In this document: positions 11,046-19,961 of the stretch, one piece after another | Layout: each line of letters begins with the position of its first letter | Position numbering within the stretch: position 1 is the first letter of the stretch | Source of the DNA: Heloderma charlesbogerti | Taxonomy: Eukaryota > Chordata > Lepidosauria > Squamata > Helodermatidae | DNA: 64,000 bases | Reading direction: 5' to 3' | NCBI GenBank assembly: GCA_026122225.1 | Contig: JANEZZ010001873.1 | Coordinates: 434,001 to 498,000, forward strand | Position numbers and translations under genes: made by a program | Notes under the pieces: model-generated | The model's input: the letters and a program-made list of their open reading frames with translations, nothing else | What the model was told of the DNA's origin: nothing | Database searches by the model: none

Positions 11046-11648
11046 TTTAGGGTGCAATCCTATGCTTGTTTAGACAGAAAAAGCCCTTCTCTGGGGTGTG
11101 AGAGGCCAGAGCAGTGCTCAGGCAATGCCTAGCAGATACTAAATATCAAGTTGACTTGAGTTTAACTTCAAATTCCATTTTAATTGATACTGCACTTCTA
11201 CTTCACAAACCAGCAAATTATTTCTATTCACTCTCAGTCCAGAAGTATCGCAGAGCTTTTACATTAGTATGTCTCATTTCCCTCCCCTCAGCTGTCTTGG
11301 GAGGGCAGATTCTGTAAAACTCCCTACTACGAGCGGAAGTCTCCCTGTGACTCAGGAGAGATTGAAACAGTGACCCCTGTTCTTCTGTTATGTCTTTTCT
11401 ATTGTGACATTCGTAAAACTTTTATTGATCCCATTTTATCTGAACTGCCAGGACACTCGGATGCATTTTATGTCCTTCTATTTCTTTCTGATAAAGCATC
11501 CACTACTCTTATTGCTGCCAATTTTTTTGCAGCAGCAAACAAAATCCGTCAAGAATTTACTCAATTCACTCAGTAAAAATATTTTTTTTCTTTGAAATGT
11601 CTAGAACTTTTCTGAAATGTCTAGAACTTTTATAATATTTTGTTTTCA
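11046..11648. other. MITE half at 11047-11085; otherwise nothing recognised
   Basis: The stretch tagggtgcaatcctatgc followed by tgtttagacagaaaaagccc is the left half of the palindromic MITE seen whole at 58065-58193. The remainder, including a duplicated tctagaacttttctgaaatg-like phrase near 11595-11635, contains no supportable gene. Confidence 0.5.
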
Positions 11649-11670
11649 TATAGGGCTGTACAACACTTTG

Positions 11671-12336
11671 GTTTTATATAGGGCTGTACAACGCCCGAGG
11701 TCTGAACCTTGAGTTGAAGCGGGCTGCCTCAGGTCACTTTGTGCCCCTTCCGAGGCAAAGCGGGGGGACATGAAGTGACCTGGAGTGGGTTGGGGGCTCA
11801 CCGAAGCACTTGGTGAGCTTTGGAGCTTCAGCCCCTGGCCCAGCCCCCCCCCCGGCACTTCCAGGTCCTTACCTGAGCCACCTTCTCTGGCACCGCCTTC
11901 TTTTCTCTGGCACCGCCTTCTCCTCACTGCCACTGCCACCACCTTTACCACCAGCTCCTGAGGCCTAGACACGCAGCAACTCTTCTTGAAGGGAGTCACC
12001 ATTTTTAAAATGGCAACTTCCTGGAATTTCCAGGAGGTTACCGTTTTAAAAATGGCAACTCCCTGGAAGAAGTCGCATCACTGTGTGTCCAGGCTTCAGG
12101 AGATGGCGGCGGCAGCAGCAGCAACGCAGAGACTGAGAAGGTGATGGCTGCAGCAGCAGCAGAGGAGGAGGTGGCCCTGGTAAGGAGCTGGGGAGTTGCA
12201 CGGGGGCGTCGGGACGGACCTGAAGTGGGGTTTGCCATCTGAACCCTGCTTCGGGTTCAGGGCTGAGGCAGGTTGGGCCCCCCCCAAATCTGCCCGAGTC
12301 TGATCGGGGGGGCCCCTGCACAGCCCTAGTTTTATA
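11671..12336. mobile_element. Foldback hAT-type MITE 2 with perfect 8-bp TSD
   Basis: The element 11679-12328 (650 bp) has ends tagggctgtac and tgcacagcccta. Identical gttttata duplications flank it at 11671-11678 and 12329-12336. The interior folds back around position 12027: cttcctggaatttccaggag at the centre, then accattttt/aaaaatgg, tcttcttgaagg/ctggaagaag and aggtccttacc/ggtaaggagct pairs moving outward. GC content is high, with GGC and CAG runs near the right side. No transposase is encoded. A partial extra left end lies just outside at 11649-11664. Confidence 0.85.
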
Positions 12337-12409
12337 CGTATATTGTCTTATTTCCTGTTTTTGGTCAACGTGTTTTATGTTGATTATTGTGCTACTTTGG
12401 TCATTGGAC

Positions 12410-12546
12410 AGTAATAAAGAGTGATTGACAGAAAAAGTCCTACAACTCCTAGCATTCCCCAGCCAACATGAGAATTCGTGGACTAGAGTCCATTTTAATC
12501 TATGCAGACTTTAAGGTGCCACAGGACTCCTTATTGTTGCTTTTTT
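12410..12546 (+). repeat. Fragments of palindromic MITE and hammerhead repeat
   Basis: Bases 12422-12478 (gacagaaaaagtcctacaac, agcattccccagccaacatg) are the middle of the MITE found intact at 58065-58193. Bases 12491-12546 (actttaaggtgccacaggac) are the 3' tail of the hammerhead-type repeat, without its core. Confidence 0.6.
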
Positions 12547-13739
12547 AATGCAGATAGAAACCCTTGGGATTGGTAACAGGGTTACAGAAATTTCTGTTAG
12601 TTACCCCCCCCCCCAAAAAAAGATTTTCCAGTTATTTCTCTGAAGCCTTACATGGAAATGTGGTAGTCCCACCTAATGAGTAAGGCTGGCTAAGGGCACA
12701 ACATTTAACTATTTCAGGTCTTCCATTCCATCCTGACTCCTTTTCCTTTTACTAGGGTAGCAACCCTTTGCATTAAACTTTAGTGTATGAATATTTTCAG
12801 ATTGTATTATTTAAAATGCCTTCCTAGAGCAGAAAGAAAATGTTTGTAACCTCTTGTTTTTGTTCAGTGATATACACACATGTACACTATATATAAACAT
12901 GATAGGTTAATATTTTAAAATATGATTGGATGGGAATTATGTTCCACTATATGCAGACTAAATTGCTGTTAATGAAGATTGGTTTATTATACAGTATGAT
13001 CTTTCAGTCTTTCCAGAATGTTTGTGCTCAGAGAAGTGGGAGGAAACTATTTTACCTGCATTAGAGAGAATCTTATCAGCTCATTTTAGTTGAACAATGA
13101 CTTCTTATCAACAAGAACCAGATTCAGTCTTATGAATGGGCCAGTTTGGCAGTCATCTCTGTCTTCATAGCAACTGGGCAAATATTATTCTATGCCTGTG
13201 GAAGGGCCAATGAGACTTCAGGTCAGGACATTTTCAATACATGAAGCATTAGTGTGAACAACCTCTCTCTCTCTCTCCCCCCTTGCCTTTCTCTGTCTTT
13301 ACTGTTCCTGGCGTATGATCTCATCTGCAGATTGTAAATACTTGGGACTTTTATGGAGGGAAAATATTACAAAGAGCAGAATTCATGAAGAATTTCAATA
13401 GAAGCCACAGTTCTAATTACTTTTGGCAATTTGCAGACATCTGTGAGTTGTCCATCAAAATGTGGCCTTAAGCTAATCTATTCACTTTCTCCTGTGATAT
13501 TTGGTGAGGTGTTTTGACCAGTGTTTTGACTATGCAGTGAATGGTGGACTCGTGCTGGCAAACTGCAGCTTTGAGAGCAAATAGCAGTTTCAGGGGGATG
13601 ATTTTCAGTGTGAAAATGGTGTGTGGGGAAAGGTTAAAAAGCTGCAGTCTGCTCTGTAGTTCCAATCCAGGTTGCCTTCCTCACCATGGCTCTGTGAGTT
13701 TTCAAAAGGAGAATATCAGTCATGTGATTCAAATGCGTG
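12547..13739. other. No recognised gene; short (CT)n at 13263-13277
   Basis: About 1.2 kb of AT-rich sequence without a supportable gene or mobile element. A short CT microsatellite precedes a C run near 13277. The frame at 13541-13918 (+) has no recognisable domain and runs into a repeat, so it is not called. Confidence 0.45.
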
Positions 13740-13940
13740 ACTCTAGTATTATCCTTAGGCTGACAAGAGCTGTGTTTAAATCCTCCCTCAACTATGAAGC
13801 TCACTGGGTGGCTAGCCATGAACCCGTAGCCCGGCCCACCTTACAGTGTTGTTGTGAGGATAAAATGGGTGGAAACCATGTTCTTCAGCCTGAGCTACTT
13901 GGAGAAAGAATGGGATAAAAACATAGCAAGCAAGTAAATA
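13740..13940 (+). repeat. MIR/L2-tail-like ancient SINE remnant
   Basis: The order of phrases is that of CORE-SINE/L2-tail elements: gtttaaatcctccctcaact, aagctcactgggtggctag, then cagtgttgttgtgaggataa and a terminal gggataaaaacatag. Minus-strand relatives lie at 5985-6110 and 60395-60575. It is old and diverged. Confidence 0.6.
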
Positions 13941-13949
13941 AATACGATT

Positions 13950-14375
13950 ATCAGAACATGCATCGCTGTAGCCAGGATATCCTGGTCCAGGAAAGTTGCA
14001 GCTGGTGAATCAGTTGAAGTGGTAAAAGGTACTCCAAACTATTGCAGCCACCTGGGCTTCTAGTGATAATATTGGATCCAAGAGTATCCCCAAGCTGCAC
14101 ACTTCCTCTTTCAAGGAGAACCCAATCCAAAACTGGTTGCATACCAGTCTCCAGGTTGGATTACTGTAATTCATTATATGTGGGGCTGCCCAGACAAACT
14201 TCCTGGACCTGGGAACCAGCTTCCCTCAGTGCCTCCATTTTGTCACAATTCAGCTCTCATCCAGCCCATTACCATGTCCAGTCAGTGGTTTAGCACCTCC
14301 CCAGCCTCACCTGTTTACCCATCTCTGCTCCAGTTTAAGCTATTCACTGGTTTGGTTTGGGCCAAAGTATCTTCT
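13950..14375 (+). mobile_element. L2-like LINE fragments
   Basis: Bases 14145-14375 read on the + strand as SRLDYCNSLYVGLP, the block after the RT core that also appears at about 37303-37340 in the larger L2-like copy, followed by decayed downstream sequence. Bases 13950-14144 are an adjoining repeat (ccaagctgcacacttcctct) that may derive from another LINE's untranslated region. Heavily decayed. Confidence 0.6.
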
Positions 14376-14379
14376 TGAG

Positions 14380-14465
14380 ACTGCAGTCCTGTGCCCACTT
14401 ACCTGGGAGTAAGTTGAACATAGTGGGACTTCAGAGTAAATCTGCATAGGATTGCTCCGTTAGAA
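14380..14465. repeat. Small palindromic MITE, family P
   Basis: An 80-90-bp palindrome of the form tgcaatcct...gggagtaag...tgggactt...aggattgc. It is one of more than a dozen copies in this window; others whole or partial are listed in the findings. No coding capacity. Confidence 0.7.
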
Positions 14466-15177
14466 AACTTTGCCTGGTATTCTGATTGACTTTCTCCTTT
14501 CTCACATTAAGGGCTTCATCACACGGAGCTTTTATCCTGAGATTGAGATTGCTGCTTCACAGAAGTTTGTGGGCTCTTTACATGACACCGTGACCCTCCT
14601 GCACTAAATGCCCATTGTTCCATTTTTAAATAGATCGCAGATAATGAGCTATCAAATTACACCATTGTGTTCCATTTCAGTTTCCTCCGTGAAAAGAGTA
14701 AAAGTGTAAATGCAGCAAGAAGAGGAGTGAGATCAATGAAAGATAATGGAAGCCTCAGATACGGGGAGGGGGGGGAGGAAGTGCATGTAAAAGGAGGAAG
14801 TTGTGATCCTGTGTTTAAAAGGGAAGCAGAAAGCCCCACTTTAAATGCAGGATTTTTGGCTGGTGTAGAAATAGTATACTTTCACCAAAAGTCCTTCACA
14901 CACCCTCACTCACTTCATATGATAATTTACTACTGCCACTAAAGCAGGCTCCTTGCTGGTGTAACTTATTCTTCTCTAGAAAAAGTCCTCCAGTGGGAAA
15001 GAGGAAATTATTTTATACATTTATAATTCTGACTGAGTCTCTCTCCCCAGGAAAGCAGCCTTTGCAAGTCATTTGATTTGTGGATCTCTTAAAATGTTAC
15101 GGCACCTATGAAATATATATAAAATACAGGCACTTGCTTCAAATCTCCAGTGATAATTTTATAGCATTTCTACCAGA
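14466..15177. other. No recognised gene
   Basis: Nothing supportable. The opening phrase gggcttcatcacacggagc may be the edge of an unnamed DNA repeat, without a matching right end. Confidence 0.4.
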
Positions 15178-15262
15178 AGGTTGTATTCAAAGTTAGTCCT
15201 ACTTAGAGTGGACCCAATGAAATGAATGGGACTTAAGTTAGAGCAACATTGGATAAAACTCA
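15178..15262. repeat. Palindromic MITE, family Q (half)
   Basis: The phrase agttagtcctacttagagtg...cccaatgaaatgaatggg...ttaagttag...attggat belongs to a palindromic MITE. It is seen fully inverted-repeated at 16458-16585 and again at 48375-48455. Confidence 0.65.
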
Positions 15263-15317
15263 TTGCTGCTATATCATGATAATATAGTAAGGCTAGGACA
15301 CATTTATTTAGGACAGA

Positions 15318-15445
15318 CTTCCCCAATCTGGTGCCCTTCAGATGTGTTGGACTGCAACTCACATCATTCCATGGTGGCTGGGAATTATGTGAGTTGCAGT
15401 CCAACACATCTGGCGACCACCACCAGGTTTGGGAAGGCTGATTTA
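15318..15445. repeat. Palindromic MITE, family R (copy 1)
   Basis: Perfectly arranged inverted repeat: ttccccaatctggtgccctt and cagatgtgttggactgcaac on the left. The right arm is gttgcagtccaacacatctg and ccaggtttgggaagg. Related copies are at 22780-22915, 23829-23962 and 38430-38572. Confidence 0.8.
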
Positions 15446-15572
15446 GTATGTCTGAGCAAAAGTTTGCCTATCATTCTTCCCTAATATTGCTGCAGCTCCC
15501 GTCATGTTGGCCTTCTGATGATTCATAGTTCAATATATGAACTGATTCCATTGTTTTTAAGGTGGTATGAAA

Positions 15573-15665
15573 GGTTGATCCTAACTACACTAACTTGGGA
15601 GTAAGATCCATTGAACTCAGTGTGGCTTACTTCTGAGTAAACATGCCTAGATAGCATTGTGCTGC
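15573..15665. repeat. Small palindromic MITE, family P
   Basis: Shows gatcctaactac, acttgggagtaag, ttgaactcagtgtggctta and cttctgagtaaacatgcc, the family P pattern. Confidence 0.7.
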
Positions 15666-15771
15666 TAATGGCTGAACTGCTAAGCCATGAAGTTCACTTG
15701 AAATCTCGTGCCATTATTATGCCGACAAACTTACCTTAAAGGATGATTGAAATCATGATATTAGGATATTT

Positions 15772-16285
15772 GGGCTGCCATCCAATAAGCTAGGGGTGGG
15801 GAGCCTCAGGCCAGGGGGCCAAATCTGACAACACACCTTCCCCTGGCCTTACCCGTTTTACCCAACTACCAATGTTTTGGTGGTTTTCCAGCATGGGCAG
15901 TTTTTCCCCATTCTAAATGGCTGAAATGCCTCCCCTAAGGATTAAAAAAAAACTTTAAAAACTTCTATACTAAGTTTCATCATGTTGTATTTTAAAGTTT
16001 TAATTTTTGTGAACTGCCCAGAGCGCTTTGGCTATTGGTTGGTATAGAAAGATAATCAATAAATAGTTAATGGCAGTAAGAGCTTTAAGCTGCAGTATGC
16101 TGATATTTCTGGCCCCACCCCTTTGCCTTTGGCCCCACCCACCACTGGAATGCAGCCCCCACCAGCTTCTCCATAACTGAACGTGGCCCTCAGGCTGACA
16201 GAGATTCCCCACTCCTACTATAAGCTCACTTGAACTCGATAGGACTTACTTTTCAGCAGACTTGTATAGGATTGCACTGTTGGCG
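15772..16285. mobile_element. hAT-type element nested in a family P MITE and itself hit by an L2 end
   Basis: The hAT-like element 15791-16217 has ends taggggtggggagcctcag and gagattccccactccta. TSD copies are caataagc (15783-15790) and ctataagc (16218-16225), matching 7 of 8. The flanks are the left (gggctgccatccaataagc) and right (gaactcgataggacttact ... aggattgcac) parts of a family P MITE, which was therefore the target. Inside, 15940-16064 is the 3' end of an L2-like LINE on the + strand (gtgaactgcccagagcgctt, ttggctattgg, then aataaatag). Three insertion layers are visible. Confidence 0.75.
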
Positions 16286-16317
16286 ACCGCTGAGCCCTTC
16301 AGTTAAGATGGGATATA

Positions 16318-16430
16318 ACATTTATTTATTTACTTACTTACTTACTTACTTACTTATTTTCTTAATCGCCCATCTGGCCGGTCACCCGGCCACTCTGGGC
16401 GATGTACAACAGTACAAATTAAAACAGTAA
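16318..16430 (-). mobile_element. LINE 3' end with (ACTT)n tail
   Basis: A minus-strand LINE terminus. A tetranucleotide tail, (ACTT)n at about 16329-16358, adjoins atcgcccatctggccggtca and cactctgggcgatgtacaac, the 3'UTR wording of an L2-type element. It is short and 5'-truncated. Confidence 0.65.
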
Positions 16431-16457
16431 AATTACACATTAAACTTTTAATGCATT

Positions 16458-16585
16458 GGTTTGAATCCAGACTTAGTCATACTTAGAGCAAACCCATTGA
16501 AATCAAAAGGATTGAAGTTATCCATAACTACCTTCAGTCCCACTGATTTTAATAGGTCTGCTCTAAGTATGATTAATGGATCCAA
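16458..16585. repeat. Palindromic MITE, family Q (full)
   Basis: Both arms are present: gaatccagacttagtcatac, ttagagcaaacccattgaaa on the left; ttttaataggtctgctctaa, gtatgattaatggatccaac on the right. A TA/CA microsatellite follows at 16589-16612. Confidence 0.8.
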
Positions 16586-16612
16586 CCCATATATATATAT
16601 ACACACACACAT

Positions 16613-17298
16613 ATTGGTCGCAGAGTCAACTAACATATTAAAATGTTAGTTAAGAGTTTTCCAGAGGCATTGTTAAAATTGTCTGAAGTTGATGCAGGTT
16701 TAGATGTTTTTTTCTAAATTGGACAAGTGTTCAATAGTTGCAGGGTGCAGGCGAGGAAGGCAGCTTAACATTTAGAAAGTTGAATGTTCTAGACTGAGAC
16801 TAACAGATGCTAAACATTAGATTAAAATTGTTTTTTTTCCAATGGACTTCATATGAGTTACACATAAAATGAGTACTTCAGCACAGTAGATTCTGTAACA
16901 TTTTAGCTTTTTATGAGACAAAGGGTTCCTTTTTTTCCACAGAAAGATCCAAGCCAGAAGCACTATCCATTAAGAAAGCAAATAAGACTTGTGGGACATA
17001 TTTTTATAAGCATATTGCGGAAATATTCTAAAAGATCCAAACTCTTGAGGTCAAATTGAGGAGCAGCTGTTGCTTGTACTTCCTAAAAGTTACAGTTTTT
17101 ATTTTATATTTTATGTCTTACCATAAGTGATGGCACCTGAATTTCACTTAATTGGGTGAATATTTCCTTTCTTTCTCCTGTAAGGCAACAAAAGTATAAA
17201 CTATGTCACTGATTTCAGACACAATTCACTGGGTATTTCATTCTCCATCAGACATTTTGTACAGGATACTTGGCCTTTATGCCTATCACTTATATCAT
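16613..17298. other. No recognised gene or element
   Basis: AT-rich sequence with no supportable feature before the GC-rich element that starts at 17307. Confidence 0.45.
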
Positions 17299-17306
17299 TA
17301 GAATAA

Positions 17307-18236
17307 TAGGGATGTCAGAGAATTTCACCACGAATCTCGGGGAGGCCGAATGCCAGCGCATTCGGCCGCCCGAAATCGGTGGCGAAACGGTCTGCCCCCC
17401 CGCTCCTCCCCCAGGACGGGACTTACCTTGGGCGAATCTCCCTGGCAGCGGCAGCTCCAGCGGCGGTTCGGCGGCTGCTGGTCTTCCGACCAGCTGCCGC
17501 CACCGCCATTTCCAAGTTAAAAAAAAAAACAAACGTGATAGGCTACATAAAGATTTACGTAGCCTATCATAGCTAGATTTTTAAAAAATACCATGATAGG
17601 CTACGTAAATGTTTACGTAGCCTATCACGGCTGAGTGAGAAAAAAACAACAACCTGCGCGTACGCAAATGGCGGCGCCCATGGGCACTGCCATTTGCATT
17701 CCTTATTTTGGCACGTCTAGTCTACGTAAACATTTACTAGACTACGGCGAAAATAAGTGGAACGCAAATAGCGTAGACGCTACGCTATTTGCGTTCCCCT
17801 TATTTTCGCTATAGTCTACGTAAATGTTTACGTAGACTAGACGTGCCAAAATAAGGAACGCAAATGGCGGCGCCCATGGGTGCCGCCATTTGTGTACTCG
17901 CGGGTTTTTCTCTTTTTTTCACTCAGCCGTGATAGGCTACGTAAACATTTACGTAGCCTATCATGGCTGACTGCAGGGACGCAAGCGGCGGCGGCTATGG
18001 CCGCCACCATTTGCAGACTCGGCTGGCCAGGATTCGTGGCGGGAGGGATGGGGCGCCTCCCCCCCGGCCAGAATTTCGGGCGGGAGGGATGGGGCACCTC
18101 CCCCCCAGCCAGAATTTCAGGGGGGAGGAACAGGACACCTCCCCCCCTGGCCAGAATTTCGGGGGGAGGGACTGAGCGCCTCCCCCCCACCGCGAATCAA
18201 ATTTCTTAAAAGGTAAGTGACTTTCGTACATCCCTA
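17307..18236. mobile_element. Foldback hAT-type element 3, GC-rich, palindromes within a palindrome
   Basis: A 930-bp CpG-rich island in AT-rich surroundings, with ends tagggatgtc and tacatcccta like elements 1 and 2. Flanking octamers tagaataa and aaaaatac agree at only 5 of 8 positions, so the TSD is degenerate or absent. The core 17591-17966 is a 376-bp palindrome centred at 17778 with a 5-base loop (gacgc). Its outermost 40 bases (17591-17630) are the exact reverse complement of 17927-17966. Sub-palindromes built on ctacgtaaa/tttacgtag recur near 17536, 17595, 17717, 17812 and 17931. Four 40-bp tandem units fill 18025-18190. Open frames here are compositional artefacts. Confidence 0.75.
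18025..18190. repeat. Tandem repeat, about 4 x 40 bp
   Basis: Four head-to-tail units start with ggccagaattt or close variants (18025, 18066, 18108, 18150) and end in gcctcccccc. Units differ by a few substitutions. They form the right subterminal part of the foldback element. Confidence 0.85.
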
Positions 18237-18598
18237 AAAAATACACAGGTCTTGTTAGAAATCAGCAAAGTGAAATAAAAATGTCACAGAATCCTTACCA
18301 TGTTTGCCATGAAGTGGTTGAAATAGATATAAATTTGGAATACATGTATGTATTTGCTGTATGTTTACATTTTTTCCTCTCATACAGAGAAGTTGTGTTT
18401 TTCTTGCAAATGTTGAACTGTAAATTAAAAACTCTGTCAATGCCTACCTATTCAAATATACTTCTCTCCACTGGTGGCTTTGCTTAGATATATAATCCTA
18501 CGCTGCTACTTTATAGTATGCTAAATTTAAATAAATGGTACTTGCTTCTGAATAAGCACACATAGGATTACACTGTAAAAGCCATCATTCCAAGAAAT
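18237..18598. repeat. Family P MITE at 18490-18580; rest unplaced
   Basis: Bases 18490-18580 (tataatcctacgctgctac ... cttctgaataagcacacata, ggattacac) are a diverged family P palindrome. The other bases show nothing. Confidence 0.5.
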
Positions 18599-18599
18599 G

Positions 18600-18960
18600 T
18601 TTACACTCTCCTGTACCCCTGCAGGGGCTCACTGACGAGAGCCCCCTGAAAGTCCTCCCTTCACCATTGCTATCTGCTTGTTCACCTGCCTCTCACTCTG
18701 GCCCAGACAACAGTGGAGGTAAGAAGGAGATACCACTGCCTGCTCACTCACTAGCTCTCTGCCTGTCAAGCAAGCAAATGGTAGCAATGAGGAGGAGGAG
18801 GACAAGAAGCAATAGCAGCTGGTGACAATGGAGATTGGTACCAATCATCACCAATGGTGATGAGAAAGGTGATGGGCTCCTGCGGGAGGGAGCCCATTCA
18901 AGGTGTCTTGCCCAAAGGCCCCTTGTCAAGGTTCCACTTATGACCTGGACCCTCTAATCA
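18600..18960 (-). repeat. Dispersed repeat X, copy 1
   Basis: The reverse complement is collinear with 34203-34425 and 37996-38172: ccattgtcaccagctgctat, ttgcttgacaggcagagag, tctgggccagag, aggtgaacaagcag, then cagggggctctcgtcagtga. The family is unnamed. No TIR or tail was resolved, and no coding capacity is seen. Confidence 0.6.
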
Positions 18961-19593
18961 ACCCCTTAAGGATCTCCTGCCTCCTTAAGAGTCCCATCTT
19001 CCTTCTTTTAAACTTGCCCTTCCCTGGGGTTTAGGCTATAGATGTGGGGTGACTGATACTCTAGACACAGGGTTTAACCACAACAGTTTACTGTTCACAA
19101 CAGATTTAAAGCAAACAAATTACAACTAAAGGTAATTTACACAATAGACAAATAGCACTAGGAACAGTAACTATGCTCGTTCATCCGCCTTTCAGAGAAG
19201 ATATTTCTCGGGCTGCCTGCTGGCTTGTGGAAACAGGCAATAATGTTGCGGTGTCAGTTTCTGTCATCATTCTTGGCTAAACCCTTGGCATTTAAGTGCA
19301 CTGATCAACGTCTTCCCTGGAGGAAAGGATTGAACAGTATCAGTCAGTACTAACACTTTGGAATGATTTAGGATGATTAATACAAAGCAGCTGAAGCCAG
19401 TGTTCCCATTTCTTGGCTTATAGGTTGGTGTTTACATTGCAGGGCCTGAACTCTAGGAGGAACAAATGGAAAAGAGCAGGAATCTGGAGGAGACAAAGAG
19501 ATTCATAAAATTACATGGGGCAATTTTGTGTTCAGCTGTATATAACGTATTTTAAATCCTGAATACAAAATATAATAACATTTGTTTCTTTGT
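18961..19593. other. Unclassified, possibly LTR-derived sequence
   Basis: Contains aggttccacttatgacctgg, gtttaaccacaacagtttac and aacaaattacaactaaagg. This composition resembles reverse-oriented LTR sequence, and 23985-24630 reads similarly. No terminal TG/CA pair, polyadenylation signal or primer site could be confirmed. Confidence 0.25.
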
Positions 19594-19961
19594 AACCAAG
19601 TCAGAAGGGGCCGCGGTGGCTTAGTGGTTAAGACGCTGAATTGCAGACCGGAAGGTCAGCAGGACAGCAGTTCGAGACCCGAGTGCTGCGTGACGGAGTG
19701 AACTCCCATCTTCAGTCCCAGCTTCTGCCAACCTAGCAGTTCGAAAGCAAGAAATTGCAAGTAGATAAATAGGTACCACTTCGGCGGGAAAGGTAACAGC
19801 GTTCTGTGCACCTCGGTGTTCAGTCATGCTGGCCACATGACCACGGAAGCGTCTTCAGACAGCGCTGGCTCTTCGGCTTAGAAATGGAGATGAGCACCAC
19901 CCTCTAGAGTCGGACATGACTGGTTGGGGACACCTTTACCTTTTACCTTTAACCAAGCCAG
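19594..19961 (+). mobile_element. Sauria-type SINE with 11-bp TSD
   Basis: The element 19605-19950 starts with a tRNA-related head (ggggccgcggtggcttagtgg ends the A-box region; gcagttcgagacccgag gives the B box). It ends in gagtcggacatgactggttg and acctttaccttttaccttt, the BovB-like tail of Sauria SINEs. Flanking duplications aaccaagtcag (19594-19604) and aaccaagccag (19951-19961) differ at one base. BovB copies in the window supply the presumed trans-acting machinery. Confidence 0.9.

Noticed and set aside
17837..18246. Overlapping frames up to 117 codons in the GC-rich foldback element
   Set aside because: Repetitive Pro/Gly peptides arise from the 40-bp tandem units on both strands.
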